DNA from: Drosophila miranda
Lineage: Eukaryota > Arthropoda > Insecta > Diptera > Drosophilidae
Assembly: GCF_003369915.1 (NCBI RefSeq)
Contig: NW_022881603.1
Coordinates: 27,959,522 to 28,023,521, forward strand
Direction: 5' to 3'
Length of the DNA stretch: 64,000 nt
Shown here: positions 33,172 to 45,833 of the stretch, in pieces
Layout of the letters: every line of letters starts with the position of its first letter
Position numbering within the stretch: position 1 is the first letter of the stretch
Notes under the pieces: model-generated
What the model was told of the DNA's origin: nothing
Database searches by the model: none
Seen by the model: the letters and a program-made list of their open reading frames with translations, nothing else
Program-made: the position numbers and the translations under genes

Positions 33172-33306
33172 TACCACATCACAGACCTTTAATATTGCGT
33201 TGGTCACATCTCTGATCATCTCTATTATATCCACGGCTCTGTGAATCGCGCTGTGGGCGGGTGGGATCAATAGGATGGCAAACACCAAAAATAGCTTGAG
33301 TCGCAT
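33172..33306 (-). pseudogene. DUF4803-like gene 5' fragment, third copy
   Basis: The start and first 45 or so codons, with the complete signal peptide. The frame then runs into antisense Rpi sequence and stops at 33103, so a 67-residue chimeric secreted peptide is possible on paper. Nothing suggests it is functional. Confidence 0.85.
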
Positions 33307-33673
33307 CGTATATTCGCTGTAGAAGTGTTGAAGTTAAATGAAAATGAAGTTCTTCAGATTTCCGCTTACTCAGCCGTCGAAAATGTTTATGCAGTCAAGA
33401 AAAAAGAAATATTTCGTTCAGCAGAAAATCGAATTGGATTTGTCCGCGATCGCGACTGTAGTTTCGGCTTTGAATACAATTATTATACATATGTATTTGA
33501 AAACTGCAAATCTGCACATATGTAATATACATATGTACATATGTACATATTATCGCTGTCGGAAGAGCGCCGTGCTCAGTATTGCTTTTCATGTATGAGT
33601 TAATCCCTCTCTCACACGAGTACCGCAATGTGTCGTTCGCTCTGGCTTTCTCTGCGCTCAGAAAAGACAAGCG
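33307..33673. other. Upstream region of the DUF4803-like gene, right copy 2
   Basis: Same sequence as 30148-30496 and continuing into the hAT flank, which shows that this copy is the one in the original chromosomal context. Confidence 0.55.
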
Positions 33674-33681
33674 CTGGAAGG

Positions 33682-35036
33682 CAGCGTTGCCAATTTAGCT
33701 TATTTAAGGCTAGATCTAGCTTATTTGAAAGCGGAACAGCTTGAAAAATTATGAAAATGCTTATAGCTTTAAATCTAGCCTTTTTTAATTTCACTTTGCT
33801 TATTTTTTCCTTTTTATATCCTACATGTATTTTTTGGTATTTTTTAAGACAAATCGAACAAAAAGTATATTTGTAGTACATATTTTGGTGTATCATGGTA
33901 TTTTAGAATTTATTTATGGTTTATTTTCGTTGAAAAGTTTCGGTCTATACAGAAAATTGGTTGGTGATCGTGAAATGTGTAAATGTGTAAAACATGCCAA
34001 AAACAGTTTACAAACAAAACTTTCATCGACAAGCATCGATTTCCTCAAAAATAAAATAATACCGCCTGATGCAAAGATTGATGTCTTGAAAGATGACTTG
34101 GATGAATTTGCTGTGTCTTCATTATATATGGGATATTTATTTGAAAAGGAAATTAAAGAGAAAAATTATAATAATGAAGTTAACGAAATCAGAGAGATGT
34201 GCAAGGATTTTATAAAGGAGCTAATTATCCAACTCAGAGAAAGGTAAGCTTCAATTGGATTTGATATTAAAAATAAATAATAATCTGATGCTTAATTTCA
34301 GACTTCCAGATAATTTTGAGACATTAGAAAAACTTAGAAAATTAGAAAAAACAAAAACATTAGAAAGTTTTTGCAGCAGAAAATGTACTCAAACATAATA
34401 AAAATCATAATGATCTCATTTCCATATTGGAACACTTTAACTATAAGAATATAGATGGAATTCTTGCCCAATATGGCAAAATTCAATTAGTCCCTTGGCA
34501 AAGTACAGATGACACGATACAATTTTGGTCAGAAGTACTGACTTATAAAGATGCTGGCAAAAACAAGCCTTTTGAAGAAATCGCTTTATTTGCCATTGGC
34601 ATTTTAAGTCTACCGTGGTCAAATGCTGCTATTGAACGTGTATTCAGTCAAATGAATATTGTTAAGCCCAAGCTAAGGAACAAAATGACCGTTAAATCCT
34701 TAAACTCAATATTAAATATAAGGTTTGTTTTAGAAATATTTAATTGTTTCATGAATATGACTAAAATTCTTTTGAATTTTACAGATATGGATTGCGCCGT
34801 CATGGAAAATGTTGTCACAACTATCAATTACCGGAGAAATATTTAAATTTAATACGTTCCAGCGATAAATATACCGATTCAAGCAATAGCGAATTGGATG
34901 AAATAATAACACAAGTATAAATGTATATATCTATGTGTTGTTTTATTTTAGCCTGTTTTTTACAATTTTTAGCTTGTTCTAGCTTGTATTTTTGTAAAAT
35001 CTAGCTTATTTTGGCGCTCAAAATCTGGCAACACTG
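33682..35036 (+). mobile_element. Degraded hAT transposon, right arm
   Basis: Mirror copy of the left hAT element, 1355 bp, with the target-site duplication CTGGAAGG at 33674-33681 and 35037-35044. The transposase remnant reads on the plus strand: exon-like piece 33825-34242, intron to about 34302, the dimerisation part to about 34721, intron, and the terminal piece to about 34919. It differs from the left copy by a few substitutions (VKPKLR for VKTKLR) and small indels. Confidence 0.93.
33825..34919 (+). pseudogene. hAT transposase remnant, right copy
   Basis: Carries the hAT C-terminal dimerisation region (NAAIERVFSQMNIV near 34622) and the terminal YGLRRHG to LDEIITQV piece after a second intron. 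The N-terminal DNA-binding and catalytic parts are absent. A frame change lies near 34363, as in the left copy, so the damage is shared and older than the palindrome. Confidence 0.75.
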
Positions 35037-35044
35037 CTGGAAGG

Positions 35045-37261
35045 AGATGGCAAACGATTGCGTTCTGCACTCTGTCATTGTTATTGTTTTAGCTGACAGA
35101 AAAGGAAGATGAGAAATACAACGATACACTGAAAACAATATTTTTAACATAACAGAATGATGCGAGAGGATGAGAGGGCACATGAGAGGGTACACAAATA
35201 GTTCGTAATATATGGTAGATACATACATATGTATATTGAAAGATCGTTAGCATAGGAATGAACGGGCACGGGCAGGATCCGTTCCACTTTACATGGCCTG
35301 TTATCCAACATTGTAGATAACATTCTCTTTGCAGCGATGTTTCAGCACTAAATGGTTTCCTGGGTGCACTCGTGCGATTCCATTAACAATGGGAATAGCA
35401 ACAATACAAAACTATTTTTAAAGTTAAGCGCTGGCCACGATAAAGGCAGAAAATGGCAGCAAAAGGAATTGAAAGCATTTAGTTGTGACTTACTGCGGTA
35501 CGGCGACGACGATGACCGAACGAAAGCCATAAAGGGGAATCCCCACAAAAGGCTGCTAGCCCCGTTGTTGCATTCTGGCTTATGTACGAGTGTGTCTGTA
35601 TGTGTGTATGCCCGGGATATTTGAGGAAATTTAATACTTTTAGTGCACAAAGCAAAGCTGTTGGCATTGCCATTGCGATAAAGCTAAAAAGTAGCAGAGC
35701 ACAATTACAAAGGTGATTGCAATTTCTCTCTTTCGTGTTGGGAGAAAAACGGAGAAGAGTTATCCCTGAGTGGGTGCAGCGAGGAAGAGGGAGAAAGAAA
35801 AGAATTTGTGTTAATGGATTTCACTTTTTAAGAAATAAATTACTATCTCAGGTCTGCAAAGAAGCCAGTGGCTAGCAAGAGGAAGAACCACCGCAAACAG
35901 ATTTCTATCCAGCTTGCAAGATTTGATGGGATTTTGATTCATTAGCAAAGGAGCAGACCACATAGTCGGAAAGGAATCGAAAGATCTGCTTATGCACATG
36001 CGTCTTCCACCATTACTTCGGTGGAAGTGGAACTCTACTATATTTCGGCAAGTGTTCGTAGTTGCCCAAAGTAAACAGCAATTAAGCGAAACAAAAGCCC
36101 GACCGACAGCAAACAGTAATGAATACTCGTATATCAGGGGGAAAAACAGCAAATGCAAATTGTTAATTAAAGAAATGGCATTGTTATGCGCCCAATGTGG
36201 CATGTTCCGGGCCAACACCTCAACAGCCCACAGTCCTCGGCTGTGCCCCACAATTACGTGCTGAAAAAACAAAAATTTGGCAAAAACTAAGGGGCAAATG
36301 GCCCTGCGACCCAGATGCAGCCCCACTGACATCCATTATGGCAGCCCCGCAGCAACTCAAATGGGGGACAGGGCTGGACAGGCACTCGCTGCTTCTTTTG
36401 TGAGAATTATGATTCTCTGGGCTGATGATGACAATGTCGGGAACTGCAACGAACGACTTTCCAATGGGTGCGATTTATAATTTGATTAGCGCATCGCTGA
36501 ATGCACACGAAAACGAGGGAGCGGCCCTCGTATAATGCCGTCGAATCGCGCTCAAAAGTCAGCCGAGTGCACTCAGCGCGGGATGGAGACGAGAGCGGAA
36601 ATCGGCACAGAATCTGAATCGGGCACCATTCTCGTCCTTATCCCTCATCTACTTAGAGGCCCAATGCAAAATGGAGCGGGCCATCACACTCCGTTGGCTG
36701 ACAATGACAAATGATGATGGAGCAGAGGACCAGAGGACATGCCTCGCTCTTTGGATAAAAAGTTCTCTCGCTTTTGGCTTTCCGGCCAAGTGGCACTTTT
36801 ATTGAGCCTAGGCCTTGTAGGCCCTGATTATCAGTTGTGTTTTGTCCAACGAAGCGAGCATGCCAGAAAAAAACAGACACAAATATCTGGGAAACTGCGA
36901 AAAAAGCCATTCACAAATCTCCACCGTTCTAAAGGGTTTTACCCGACCACAGGCACAGACACAAAGGCGGCCAAATTTGCCTGCCATTCATTAAACAATG
37001 AACAACAAATCTGAGCTGGGGGCGTGGCCGTGGAGCCTGCCTCCACATAGATAGATTAATGGCCGCAAACAAAGCCGACGAAATCAATTTATTATACGGC
37101 CGACAGTTGACCGCAGGAAAAACTGAGAAACCGAAACAAAAGCGGAAGGCTTGCGGGGAACATAACGAGCAAAATGAATTTAATTCTCCAGCAGGGAGGG
37201 TTCTCGGAAAGATTAGACTTAGAAATTTGGTATCCTTGGAGGGGAAATCTGCAGAGCAAGC
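35045..37261. other. Long non-coding stretch, right arm
   Basis: Mirror of 10056-12268. No supportable gene. Identity to the left arm looks as high as in the genes. Confidence 0.55.
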
Positions 37262-37596
37262 CTATAGCTTAACCTTGCGCAATCCATCGGGAGTGCAGCA
37301 GTTGTAAGTGTCATTGATACGACTCAGTCCCAGGCGAGACAGTTCCTCTTGCTCCCACTCGTACTCCTGGTCGAACAGCTCCTGCATTCGCTGGCGTCGC
37401 GTCTAGACGATCAACTGCACGGCGGTGCTCAGCTCCAGGCTCATGGGCTTTACCAGATCATTGATGATGGGATTGTTCGAGGAGATTAGCGACGAGTCGC
37501 GGCTGTTGAGCAGCGAAAGACTGTGCACGGAGGGAAGCGACGGATAAGCTGCCCAAATGGTTAATCCCCTTAAGTCACTTACAAATCAGCAGGCAT
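37262..37596 (-). pseudogene. CFAP141-like small protein, right copy (nonsense)
   Basis: Exons 37596-37583 and 37520-37262 with the same 62-bp intron as the left copy. At 37405-37403 the codon AAG is TAG, so translation would end after 43 residues, just before the RRQRMQELF core. The rest of the frame is otherwise kept, which points to recent inactivation. Confidence 0.65.
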
Positions 37597-40256
37597 CTTT
37601 GTATTCCGGATTTTAGCTGGCACTCGAACACGTTTACTCAATATCGAATCGATGAAATACTGTTGTACCCTGTCAGACAATCTTCTCTAAGCCTTCTTGA
37701 AGGGTTTTTTTCCCAAGACTGCCAATCAATAAACCACTATCCAACAAATGGTGTAGAGGACTGACACCGAACACTCTAGTGAAGGTCCATCAAATGAGCT
37801 ACTTAAGAGGAACAGCCACAGGATGGGGATAAGTGAATAAGCAGGTAAGATATAAGTGAGTCCAGGCCATAGAGAAATGTTAATGAAGAATGAAACGATA
37901 CTAATAAACATCTACCCAGAAGTTGGGCTACAGGAGCTAAAAGCCAGGCACAGCCTCAGTACCCGCTCTAGTAATCCCGAGAGTGGGGCGCACAAGGTGA
38001 AGATTGGAAAACGAAATCGTTGCTGGGCCACTTTTGGCCCCGGCTACACTGAGACACTATCAAAGTCATGTTCGATGGGGGGAACAGTCAGGTGTGTAAT
38101 TGCAATCCGAATTGGTCAAGTGTAACAATGTGAAGACGCCACGCCTGGCCACACTCCGACTCGGAGGGGGGGTTGGGGCGGTGCCACACGCCAGTTACCG
38201 TCTCACACCTGCTGCCATCCGGGGGAATCAATTTGATCCTTGAACTTATGCAGCCAGCAAACTGAAACTTGGCATCGCAATGCCTTTGAGGGGGGGCATT
38301 GCAGCCGTTTTGGAGAACAAAATCAGATTGCAGATTGCAACTGAAAATGTCACGAGCATCGACACATTTTTTGGAGGCAACTGTGTCTCCCTGTCTCCCT
38401 GTGTTCCTTTGTCCCTCTTCCAAAGCCGGGCCAGACCGAGCGGAGACCGAGCGGAGATGTCGTGACATTTGGTTTAGCACAACGCCTGTTTGGGCCCGAC
38501 ATGAAGAAAGGTTATTGCAATAGTCTCCGCCAAAGCAATCAATGGACGCCAGACATGAACTCCCGGGGTGCATGTGTTGGAGCGGATAGCACGGTAAGCA
38601 CGAATATCACGGAGGGGCAGGACGAACACGGGCATGGGCACCTGCTCTCTTTGCTGCTGCTGCTGCTGCTTCTGCTCTTGCTGTTGGTACACTCTTCGCA
38701 CTGGGTGGCAGGCCCCATTCATTATGTTGACCACGCTGTCGCATTTTGCTACGTGACATTTTGCTAACTGCCCAGAAAATGGAGCGAATGCCGCTGCCGC
38801 ACTTGGACCATTGTCATGGCATAGTCCACTCCAGCTGCGACTGCGGCTGCTCGTCAGGGACGGCAATGTCTCGATTACACAGCGGTCTGTCAATCCATCG
38901 TTCTCTATGGAAGTTGTTTGCAACAGCGATATATGATCTATTTTCTATAGGTTATTTCGATGTTTCTATAAGAGGGAGGTCCCTTCCTCCATCATTTAAT
39001 GGGTGCAATGGGCTTGGACTTGACTCAGAATCGTCTGTCCTTTTGGGTAGGTAAGTGTTCTCGTTCCCCGGTGATGTGTGCTGCTGAAATTTATCCAATT
39101 TCATTGCCATTACAATATATAAAGTTATGGCAATGTCTCTCCAGAGAATGGCGAATCACAGGCGGAACAGTGCAGAATCCGAGCGAAGAAGTTGCTCGGG
39201 ATTTGAATCGGAATTGCAGTGGAGTCCGTTTCAAATTGCAAGTAAATAAAGCGTCTGGCAGACAGCAGAAACACCTCCCACGCCAGATTTGAGTTATGGA
39301 CGTGCTGGGAGCAGGAACCGAAGCGTACACAACACCCGGAACATACTGGAGGCGGGAAGGGAAGGACCTTGGCAGAGGGATCTCTGGCATGGCGATGCGA
39401 GGCGGGGCAAAGTAAATGTGCAAGCATTTATTTATGTGGCCTGCTGTGGTGCACTTTAAAGCGCTGCAATTGCCCTGATTCGGGACAATAGTACAAGTCC
39501 CGTTGTACAGGACAACAGGAGGACATCCAGTACAAATGACACTGGTAGTTTGGATCCCGCAAAGAATTTGTTGTGAGACTTTCAGTTTGCTTTACAAATT
39601 CTAATTTCAAATTGTTCGGAAAACACACAGAATGGCACTTTATCCATCTGCTCTTGAAGTTGCAAAGAAATGTGTGGCAAACACTTTGGGCATTGGAGAA
39701 AACTGGCTAAAAGCTCAATTTTATGGTAAACTTTCGGGTCAAGTGAACACCAAGCAATGGACACGAAATGTATACTTAATAAGTACTCCCTACCCCACCA
39801 ATCTATAAATTTATCAATCGAATTGCTGTTGAATCAAGCCGAAACATTATCCACCTGGTGGCTGGACCTGCAGGAGCCCGACACACCCGAACACGCATTT
39901 CAATTTTAATAAGCACTCGACAGAGGGAGAGAGAGAGGTCCTGCTCCTTTTTGGCCTAACTTTAATTAACAACAAAAGTCATGGTCCCTGCAAAACAGCA
40001 CCAAAACGAGAGCTAAACCTGATGAAAAACCTTAATTTGTGGACAACGAGAGCGGAGCAACAAAAGAGATGACATAAAAAGACACATGAGACCAGAAGCG
40101 CAATTCGTATGGCAGTGGGCTTCCAAGGAGCGCACAAAAAGTCGCTACCATGTAGTTTCACTTCCATTTTTGGTCTTTTGGTCCTTTTCCCCATGCTGCA
40201 TGCGCGTGCGTGTGTGTGTGTGTGTGTGGCACGTCCCTGGCCATCAACAAGGGGTT
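37597..40256. other. Non-coding arm sequence, right
   Basis: Mirror of 2045-3399 plus 8363-9720 with the LINE absent. The uninterrupted target site of the LINE lies near 38880-38892. It contains a GCT-type microsatellite near 38655-38685. No gene is recognised. Confidence 0.55.
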
Positions 40257-41719
40257 TTTTATACCCGATACTCAAAATGAGTATTGGGGTACATTAGATT
40301 TGTGGTGAAAATGGATGTGTGTAACGTCTAGAAGGAATCGTTTCCGACCCCATGAAGTATATATATGCTTGATCAGCATCAATAGCCGAGTCGATTGAGC
40401 CCTGTCTGTCTGTCCGTCCGTCCGTCCGTCCGTCCGTCTGTCCGTCCCCTTCAGTGCCTAGTGCTCAAAGACTATAAAAGCTAGAGCAACGATGTTTTGG
40501 ATCCAGACTTCTGTGATATGTCACTGCTACAAAAATATTTCAAAACTTCGCCCGCCTACTTCCGCCCCCACAAAAGACGAAAATCTGTGGCATCCACAAT
40601 TTTAAAGATATGAGAAAACCAAAAACGTAGAATTGTAGAGAATGACCATATCTTTAAGACTGCGGAATCTGAATTGGATCGTATTATTATTATAGCCAGA
40701 ATCAAGAAAACAATTTTATTTTTTCTCGCCCTGTCTCTCTCTAACACACACGTAGCATAGGCGGCTTTGCTTAGAGAAAAACATTAGCGCCTAGATCTCA
40801 GAGACTACAAAAGCTAGAGCAACGCCTAGTGCTCAAAGACTATAAGAGTGAGAGCAACGATGTTTTGGAACCAGACTTCTGTGATATGTCACTGCTACAA
40901 GAATATTTCAAAACATTGCCCCGCCCACTTCCGCCCCCACAAAGGGCGAAAATCTGTGGCATCCACAATTTCGACGATACGAGAAAACGCAGAATCGTAG
41001 AAGATGGCTATATCTTCTAGAGTGCAAAATCTGAACCAGATCGTATAATTATTATAGCCAGAATCAAGAAAACAATTTCATTTTTTCTCGCCCTGTCTCT
41101 CTCTAACACACACGTAGCATAGCCGGCTTTGCTTAGAGTAAAACATTATCGCCTAGATCTCAGAGACTATAAAAGCTAGAGCAACCAAATTTGGTATCCA
41201 CACTCCTAATATATCGGACCGAGACGAGTTTGTTTCAAAATTTCGCCACACCCCCTTCCGCCCCCGCAAAGGACGAAAATCTGGGGATATTCAAAAATCT
41301 CAGAGACTATTAAGGCTAGAGTAACCAAATTTGGTATCCGCACTCCTGTTAGATCTTACTATAAAACGTGTATCTCAAAACTTCACCCCACCCCCTTCCG
41401 CCCCCACAAAGGACGAAAATCTGTTGCATCCACAATATTGAGGATACGAGAAAACTAAAAACGCAGAATCATAGATAATGATCATATATATCAGATTGCT
41501 GAATCTGGATCAGATCAGATCATTTCTATAGCCAAAAGGAACAAATCAATTTGCACTGGCTACGCAGCACCCGACGTCACGCTCAGACTGATTTTCTGTC
41601 TCTCTCGCACGCACTCCTTGTCGTGTCGTTTAATATTAGCGGCGTCTGCCGGAGGAGAGCCATACTGACTTAGTATCGGTCTGCTGCGGTCTCCGCAGCA
41701 ACTCACAACGTTCCCCTTC
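40257..41719 (+). mobile_element. DINE-1/INE-1, long form, right arm
   Basis: Mirror of the left-arm DINE-1: head with TATACCCGATACT at about 40259, (GTCY)n core at about 40403-40446, duplicated ~360-bp module, and 3' stem-loop near 41690. The 3' subterminal repeat is partly deleted here (AGTATCGG then CTGCTGCGG). Ends are approximate. Confidence 0.85.
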
Positions 41720-42221
41720 GTTTTATATGTTCTTGTAAAAGTAAAATTAAAGAACAAAACTTTTACGCAAGTCTGATTTCAGTTCTATCATATCTTTTCG
41801 GTGAACTTTGTATTACAATTCCCCTGCCATGGCAAAATTAGGAAAGGTTTTTTTAGGTTCTTATACAGAAATGTCCGATTACTGATCGGTGATCGCTGAT
41901 CATGCCTGAGCCGCTCCAATCGTTCGTTGCAAGAGAGCGCCAACTGACGGCATGGCCATAAATGAAGCCGTCTGCCCCGGAGTGCGTTCAGTATGGTGAA
42001 CATTATTGGAACGTGAAGAACAGAGCATTTTCAGTTTATTTCGACTGCGAACAGTGGAGAGTACATATGTATGTATATACGTGATCGCAGGTAGAATTTT
42101 GAGCGGCGTCAACGTTATGATTATTTGAAGCTGCTGACAGAGGGCGATCGTTGAACTGGGACGTGACTGCAGTCGATCGAAAAACCGGTAACCGGGGTAC
42201 CAGCGCACTCAAGTCGAATGT
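41720..42221. other. Non-coding flank, right arm
   Basis: Mirror of 61-565. It lies downstream of the MAIP1-like gene; no feature is recognised. Confidence 0.5.
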
Positions 42222-42938
42222 CTAATACGGTTTTAAGGCCCGAATGAACCAACATGTGCCACTTTTGGGGCAGAAGCCCAGCAAAGACATGTATTGCATC
42301 TGGAAGGAACTAAAGAACCAATCCTCGTCTTCAGGATCAGTGCCGTCTGGACCGGACAGCTCCCTGCGCAATGCGATCTTATAAGAGGCTACGGGAATCT
42401 TTTGGTGGTCAGGCACTTGGAGCCCAGTCTCCACCAGCTCATCCGGCTTAGGCGCCAAACAGCGCAGCAACACAATCTCCAGGTGCACGTGCAAGAAGCT
42501 TCTGCCATCGTCGCATTCTTTCGTCTTCAAATGTACGGGTTTCGATAGCTCTAAGCCCTCTGGTCCCATCAGGTTGGCGTACACACTTTCCCTCTGGGCG
42601 ATTCCGTACATGGTCAGGGAGAATTCCTCCGTGCAGAAGCTTCGAATGCGCTTCCAGTCTATGCGACACACTGCCTCCAGCATCGCGAGGGTTGCCTGAC
42701 ACGTTCCCTCCAGGAATTCCTCTGCGCTGAAGTTCGGCCCGAGGAGGTAGCGCAGCCTCCACAGGAGGTAGCGCTCCTGGAGATATATCCGAGCCAGGTT
42801 CAGGTGGTCCTTGAGCTGGCTCATCTTTACAGGTGGCTCGTGGCTAAGCTGTCGGCAGCACGGGGCCGGGGTTGGGGTAAATGGTTGCTTCCCTGCAAGA
42901 ATAATTTTGGTGGGGGCACGTAGATCATTTAGGAACAT
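42222..42938 (-). CDS. MAIP1/Tim44-like protein
   Basis: An open frame ending at TAG 42222-42224. From MSQLKDHLNLARIYLQ it continues with LLGPNFSAEEFLEGTCQAT and an alpha/beta C-terminal part. This resembles m-AAA protease-interacting protein 1 (MAIP1), a mitochondrial matrix protein with a Tim44-like fold; I judge this by the FxxEEFLEGxxQA pattern and treat it as tentative. The true 5' end is unclear: TTATTCTTGCAG at about 42906-42895 looks like a splice acceptor, so the first ~15 residues of the frame may be intron and an upstream exon may exist. It diverges from the aminopeptidase gene. Only its last ~20 codons are inside the palindrome. Confidence 0.55.
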   Translation of the reverse strand: MFLNDLRAPTKIILAGKQPFTPTPAPCCRQLSHEPPVKMSQLKDHLNLARIYLQERYLLWRLRYLLGPNFSAEEFLEGTCQATLAMLEAVCRIDWKRIRSFCTEEFSLTMYGIAQRESVYANLMGPEGLELSKPVHLKTKECDDGRSFLHVHLEIVLLRCLAPKPDELVETGLQVPDHQKIPVASYKIALRRELSGPDGTDPEDEDWFFSSFQMQYMSLLGFCPKSGTCWFIRALKPY

Positions 42939-43031
42939 TTTGGGGACAATTATTAAAGACTATATCAGTGGGAATCCTGTATGTAAGTATGTTTGACTGA
43001 CTGTATGTTCTCCCAGTTTCATTGCCACAGC

Positions 43032-45833
43032 ATGCTTGGATCTACATCCATTTACTGCCTCCTTTTACTGCTGATGCCTTCTGCCAGCCTGGCTGTCTAC
43101 GATCACTATCGCCTGCCCATCGCCCTGGAGCCACAGCACTATGATATACGCATCCTGACCCACCTGAATGCCTCCGACCTGCGCTTCGAGGGGGCTGTGA
43201 GGATCGATCTGCTTGTCCTCCAGCCCACTAGAAACATCACGATGCATGCGCGGAATTTGCGGATAGACAAGTCTGGCATTTCGCTTACTGGTGGAGGGGA
43301 GAGGCAGTGCCTCACCGACATGGATATCGAGCTGAACGAGGTATACGACTACTACACGCTGCACCTGTGTAGGGATCCGGAGTTGGGGCAGACCTACCAG
43401 CTGACGATGCACTTTGAGTCGTCGCTGAATGCAACAGAGTCAGGCTACTACAACAGCTCCTACACGGACGCGGCATCCCAAGAGAAACAGTAAGTATTGC
43501 GGATCTTTGACAAACGATGGCCGGTTTCCTGATCACACGTTTCATTCATTAGTTACTTGGCAGTCACACAGTTCTCTCCGACGTTTGCCCGCCAGGCGTT
43601 TCCCTGCTTTGATGAACCCTCATGGAAGGCCACTTTTAACGTGACCCTGGGCTACCACAAACGCTACACGGGCCTCAGCAACATGCCGATCCTTCAGTGC
43701 CGACAGCAGTAAGTATACGATCATACTGATCCACTAAGCCTCTCTCTTCTTTTCATCGTCTCAGTGAAAGCCTCCGTGACTATGTCTGGTGCGAGCACGA
43801 ACAACTGTCGAGGACATCCACCTACCTGGTGGCCTATGCGGTCCACGATCTGACCAACGCGGCCACCGTGCAGAGCGACACCAAGAACAGGGTGATCTTC
43901 CGCAATTGGTTGCAGCCCAAGGCGGTGGATCAGGCCAACTTCTCCATCGCCATGGCCCCAAGAGTTATCGGCTACTTTGAGGATCTCTTTCGGCTGGACT
44001 TTCCGCTGAGAAAGATCGACCAGCTGGCAGCGCCCACCCACAGGTTCTCGGCCATGGAGAACTGGGGACTGGTCACCTTCAAAGAGGCCAAGTTCGTGCA
44101 CAGCCCGAATGATCTGCAGGTGGCAAGGGATGGCAAGGCCAAGACGTTGGCCCACGAGTATGCGCATCAGTGGTTTGGCAACCTCGTGACCATGAAATGG
44201 TGGAACGATCTCTGGCTGAAGGAGGGCCCATCCACGTACTTCGCCTATCTGGCCGTGCAGCCCGATTGGGGTTGCGGCGAGCGATTTATAGGCGAGGACT
44301 TGGAACGTTTCTTTCTTCAGGATTCGGCCAGCCCGGCGCGCGCCATTTCCCGAGAGGTGAAGGATCCTGCGCAGATCCTCGGGCAGTTCTCAGAGTACGT
44401 CTATGAGAAGGGCGCCCTGATCATGCGCATGCTGCACAAGATGATCGGCGAGGAGGCCTTCTTGCTGGCCATTCGCTCCTATATCTCCGTACACTCCTTC
44501 GGGAATGTGGAGCAGGCTCATCTGTGGCAGTCCATGCAGGCGGCAGCCGTGGAGGAGAAGGTGCTACCCCCTGACTTCAATCTTGGTCGAGCCATGGACT
44601 CGTGGACGCTGCAGGGGGGCTATCCACTGGTCACCGCTGTTCGGGACTACGAAACGGGCAGCGTGAGCCTCAATCAAACGAGATTTTACCTGGAGAAAGG
44701 CCTGAGGGGAGGCGCCAGAGGCCAGAGGGGAGGCAACTGCTGGTGGGTGCCGCTGAGCTTTGTCTCCCAAAACCATCCCGACTTTGAGCGCCCTCGTCCC
44801 CAGTCTTGGCTGGAGTGTCCCACTTCTGCACACACAGTGAAACTACCCCTCAGTACAGCACGCAATGAGTGGTTCATTCTGAATCCCCAGGTCAGTGTCA
44901 TCTATCGGGTGAACTATGACGAGCACAATTGGAGGATGATCATCAGTACTCTGGCAGATGATTCAAGCTTTGGGGGCATCCCCGTGTACAACAGAGTCCA
45001 GCTAATGGATGATCTGATGGCCTTGGGTGAGGGAAAACTCCTCAGCTACGACTGGGCCTTCGAACTTTTCGAGTATCTGCAGAGGGAGGAGGAGTTCCTG
45101 CCCTGGAAGAGAAGCCTCTTAGACCGCCTTGGAACGTTATTGAGTGGTCGGCAGGCAACAGAGTTCAAGGTAGGCTCGAAGGTGGTCATTTTAGGACTTT
45201 ATTCTATCACCGTTTCTTCCAGGTTTACATGGCAAAGCTCCTCACAGCGCCATATAGCCGCCTGCCCAAGCTGGTCGCCATCACGAGTATGTCCTCGACC
45301 ATCAGGGAGGTGTCCTTAATGCGGCTGATCTACGCTCACGCCTGTCGCTACCGCGTGGACGACTGCGTGCCCCAGGCCAGGCAGGCCTTTTTGCGAGATT
45401 CAAATGGTTTCCTGGAGCTTTCCGCCGACTTGCAGGAGGTGGCCTACTGCACCGCCATCCAGCAGGGCAGCGAAGCGGACTTCCCGCATGTGATGCAGCT
45501 CTTCAGGAACTCGGCTCTTGGATGCTGCCGCAACATCAGTCTGCTGGGGGAGTTCCTCGACTACACGCTCCAGTCGGAGAAAGAAGAAGTCAGCGATTGC
45601 TACTTGCTGGCCGTGAAGACCGCATTGACACGTGAGCACGTGGCCATCGAGGCGGCCGACCACATTCTGTCCCACGCCAAAAGACTCACGTAAGTTGGGG
45701 GTAAATTAAGCCAAAAGAAAACCGAATAATTGATGACAGCGAAAAGTTCAAGAAACGGCAGCTGACGAGCCTCCTGCAGACCCTGGCTGGAAATCTGCAC
45801 AGACCCAAAGATTCGGCAAGACTGAAGGACTGA
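43032..45833 (+). CDS. M1-family aminopeptidase (APN-like), premature end
   Basis: A zinc exopeptidase of the aminopeptidase N family, probably secreted or membrane-bound. Five exons: 43032-43489, 43553-43708, 43765-45169, 45223-45689 and 45740-45833, all with GT-AG borders and matching phases, 859 residues. It begins with a signal peptide ([15 protein letters not shown]), then the N-terminal beta domain. The catalytic part has SAMENWG in place of the usual GAMENWG (first Gly replaced by Ser), HEYAHQ (His335, Glu336, His339), zinc ligand Glu358 in LKEGPS, and the YEKGA Tyr region, followed by the ERAP1-like C-terminal domain. In exon 5 an 8-bp tandem duplication (GACTGAAG twice near 45820-45837) shifts the frame into TGA at 45831; without it the frame would end at TAA 45962-45964, about 45 residues later. 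Poly-A signals AATAAA follow near 45985. Confidence 0.88.

Larger units (their letters stand above)
22753..42281. repeat. Right arm of the ~20-kb inverted repeat
   Basis: Reverse complement of the left arm, carrying mahj 5' part, TEX261, Rpi, DUF4803-like gene, hAT element, CFAP141-like gene, DINE-1 and the 3' end of the MAIP1-like gene in mirrored order. It lacks the R1 LINE: the empty site is at about 38880-38892, where the TSD sequence occurs once. It has an additional partial tandem copy at 30497-33171. Beyond 42281 the single-copy right flank begins, as far as the window shows; the left partner of that flank is outside the window. Confidence 0.95.
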
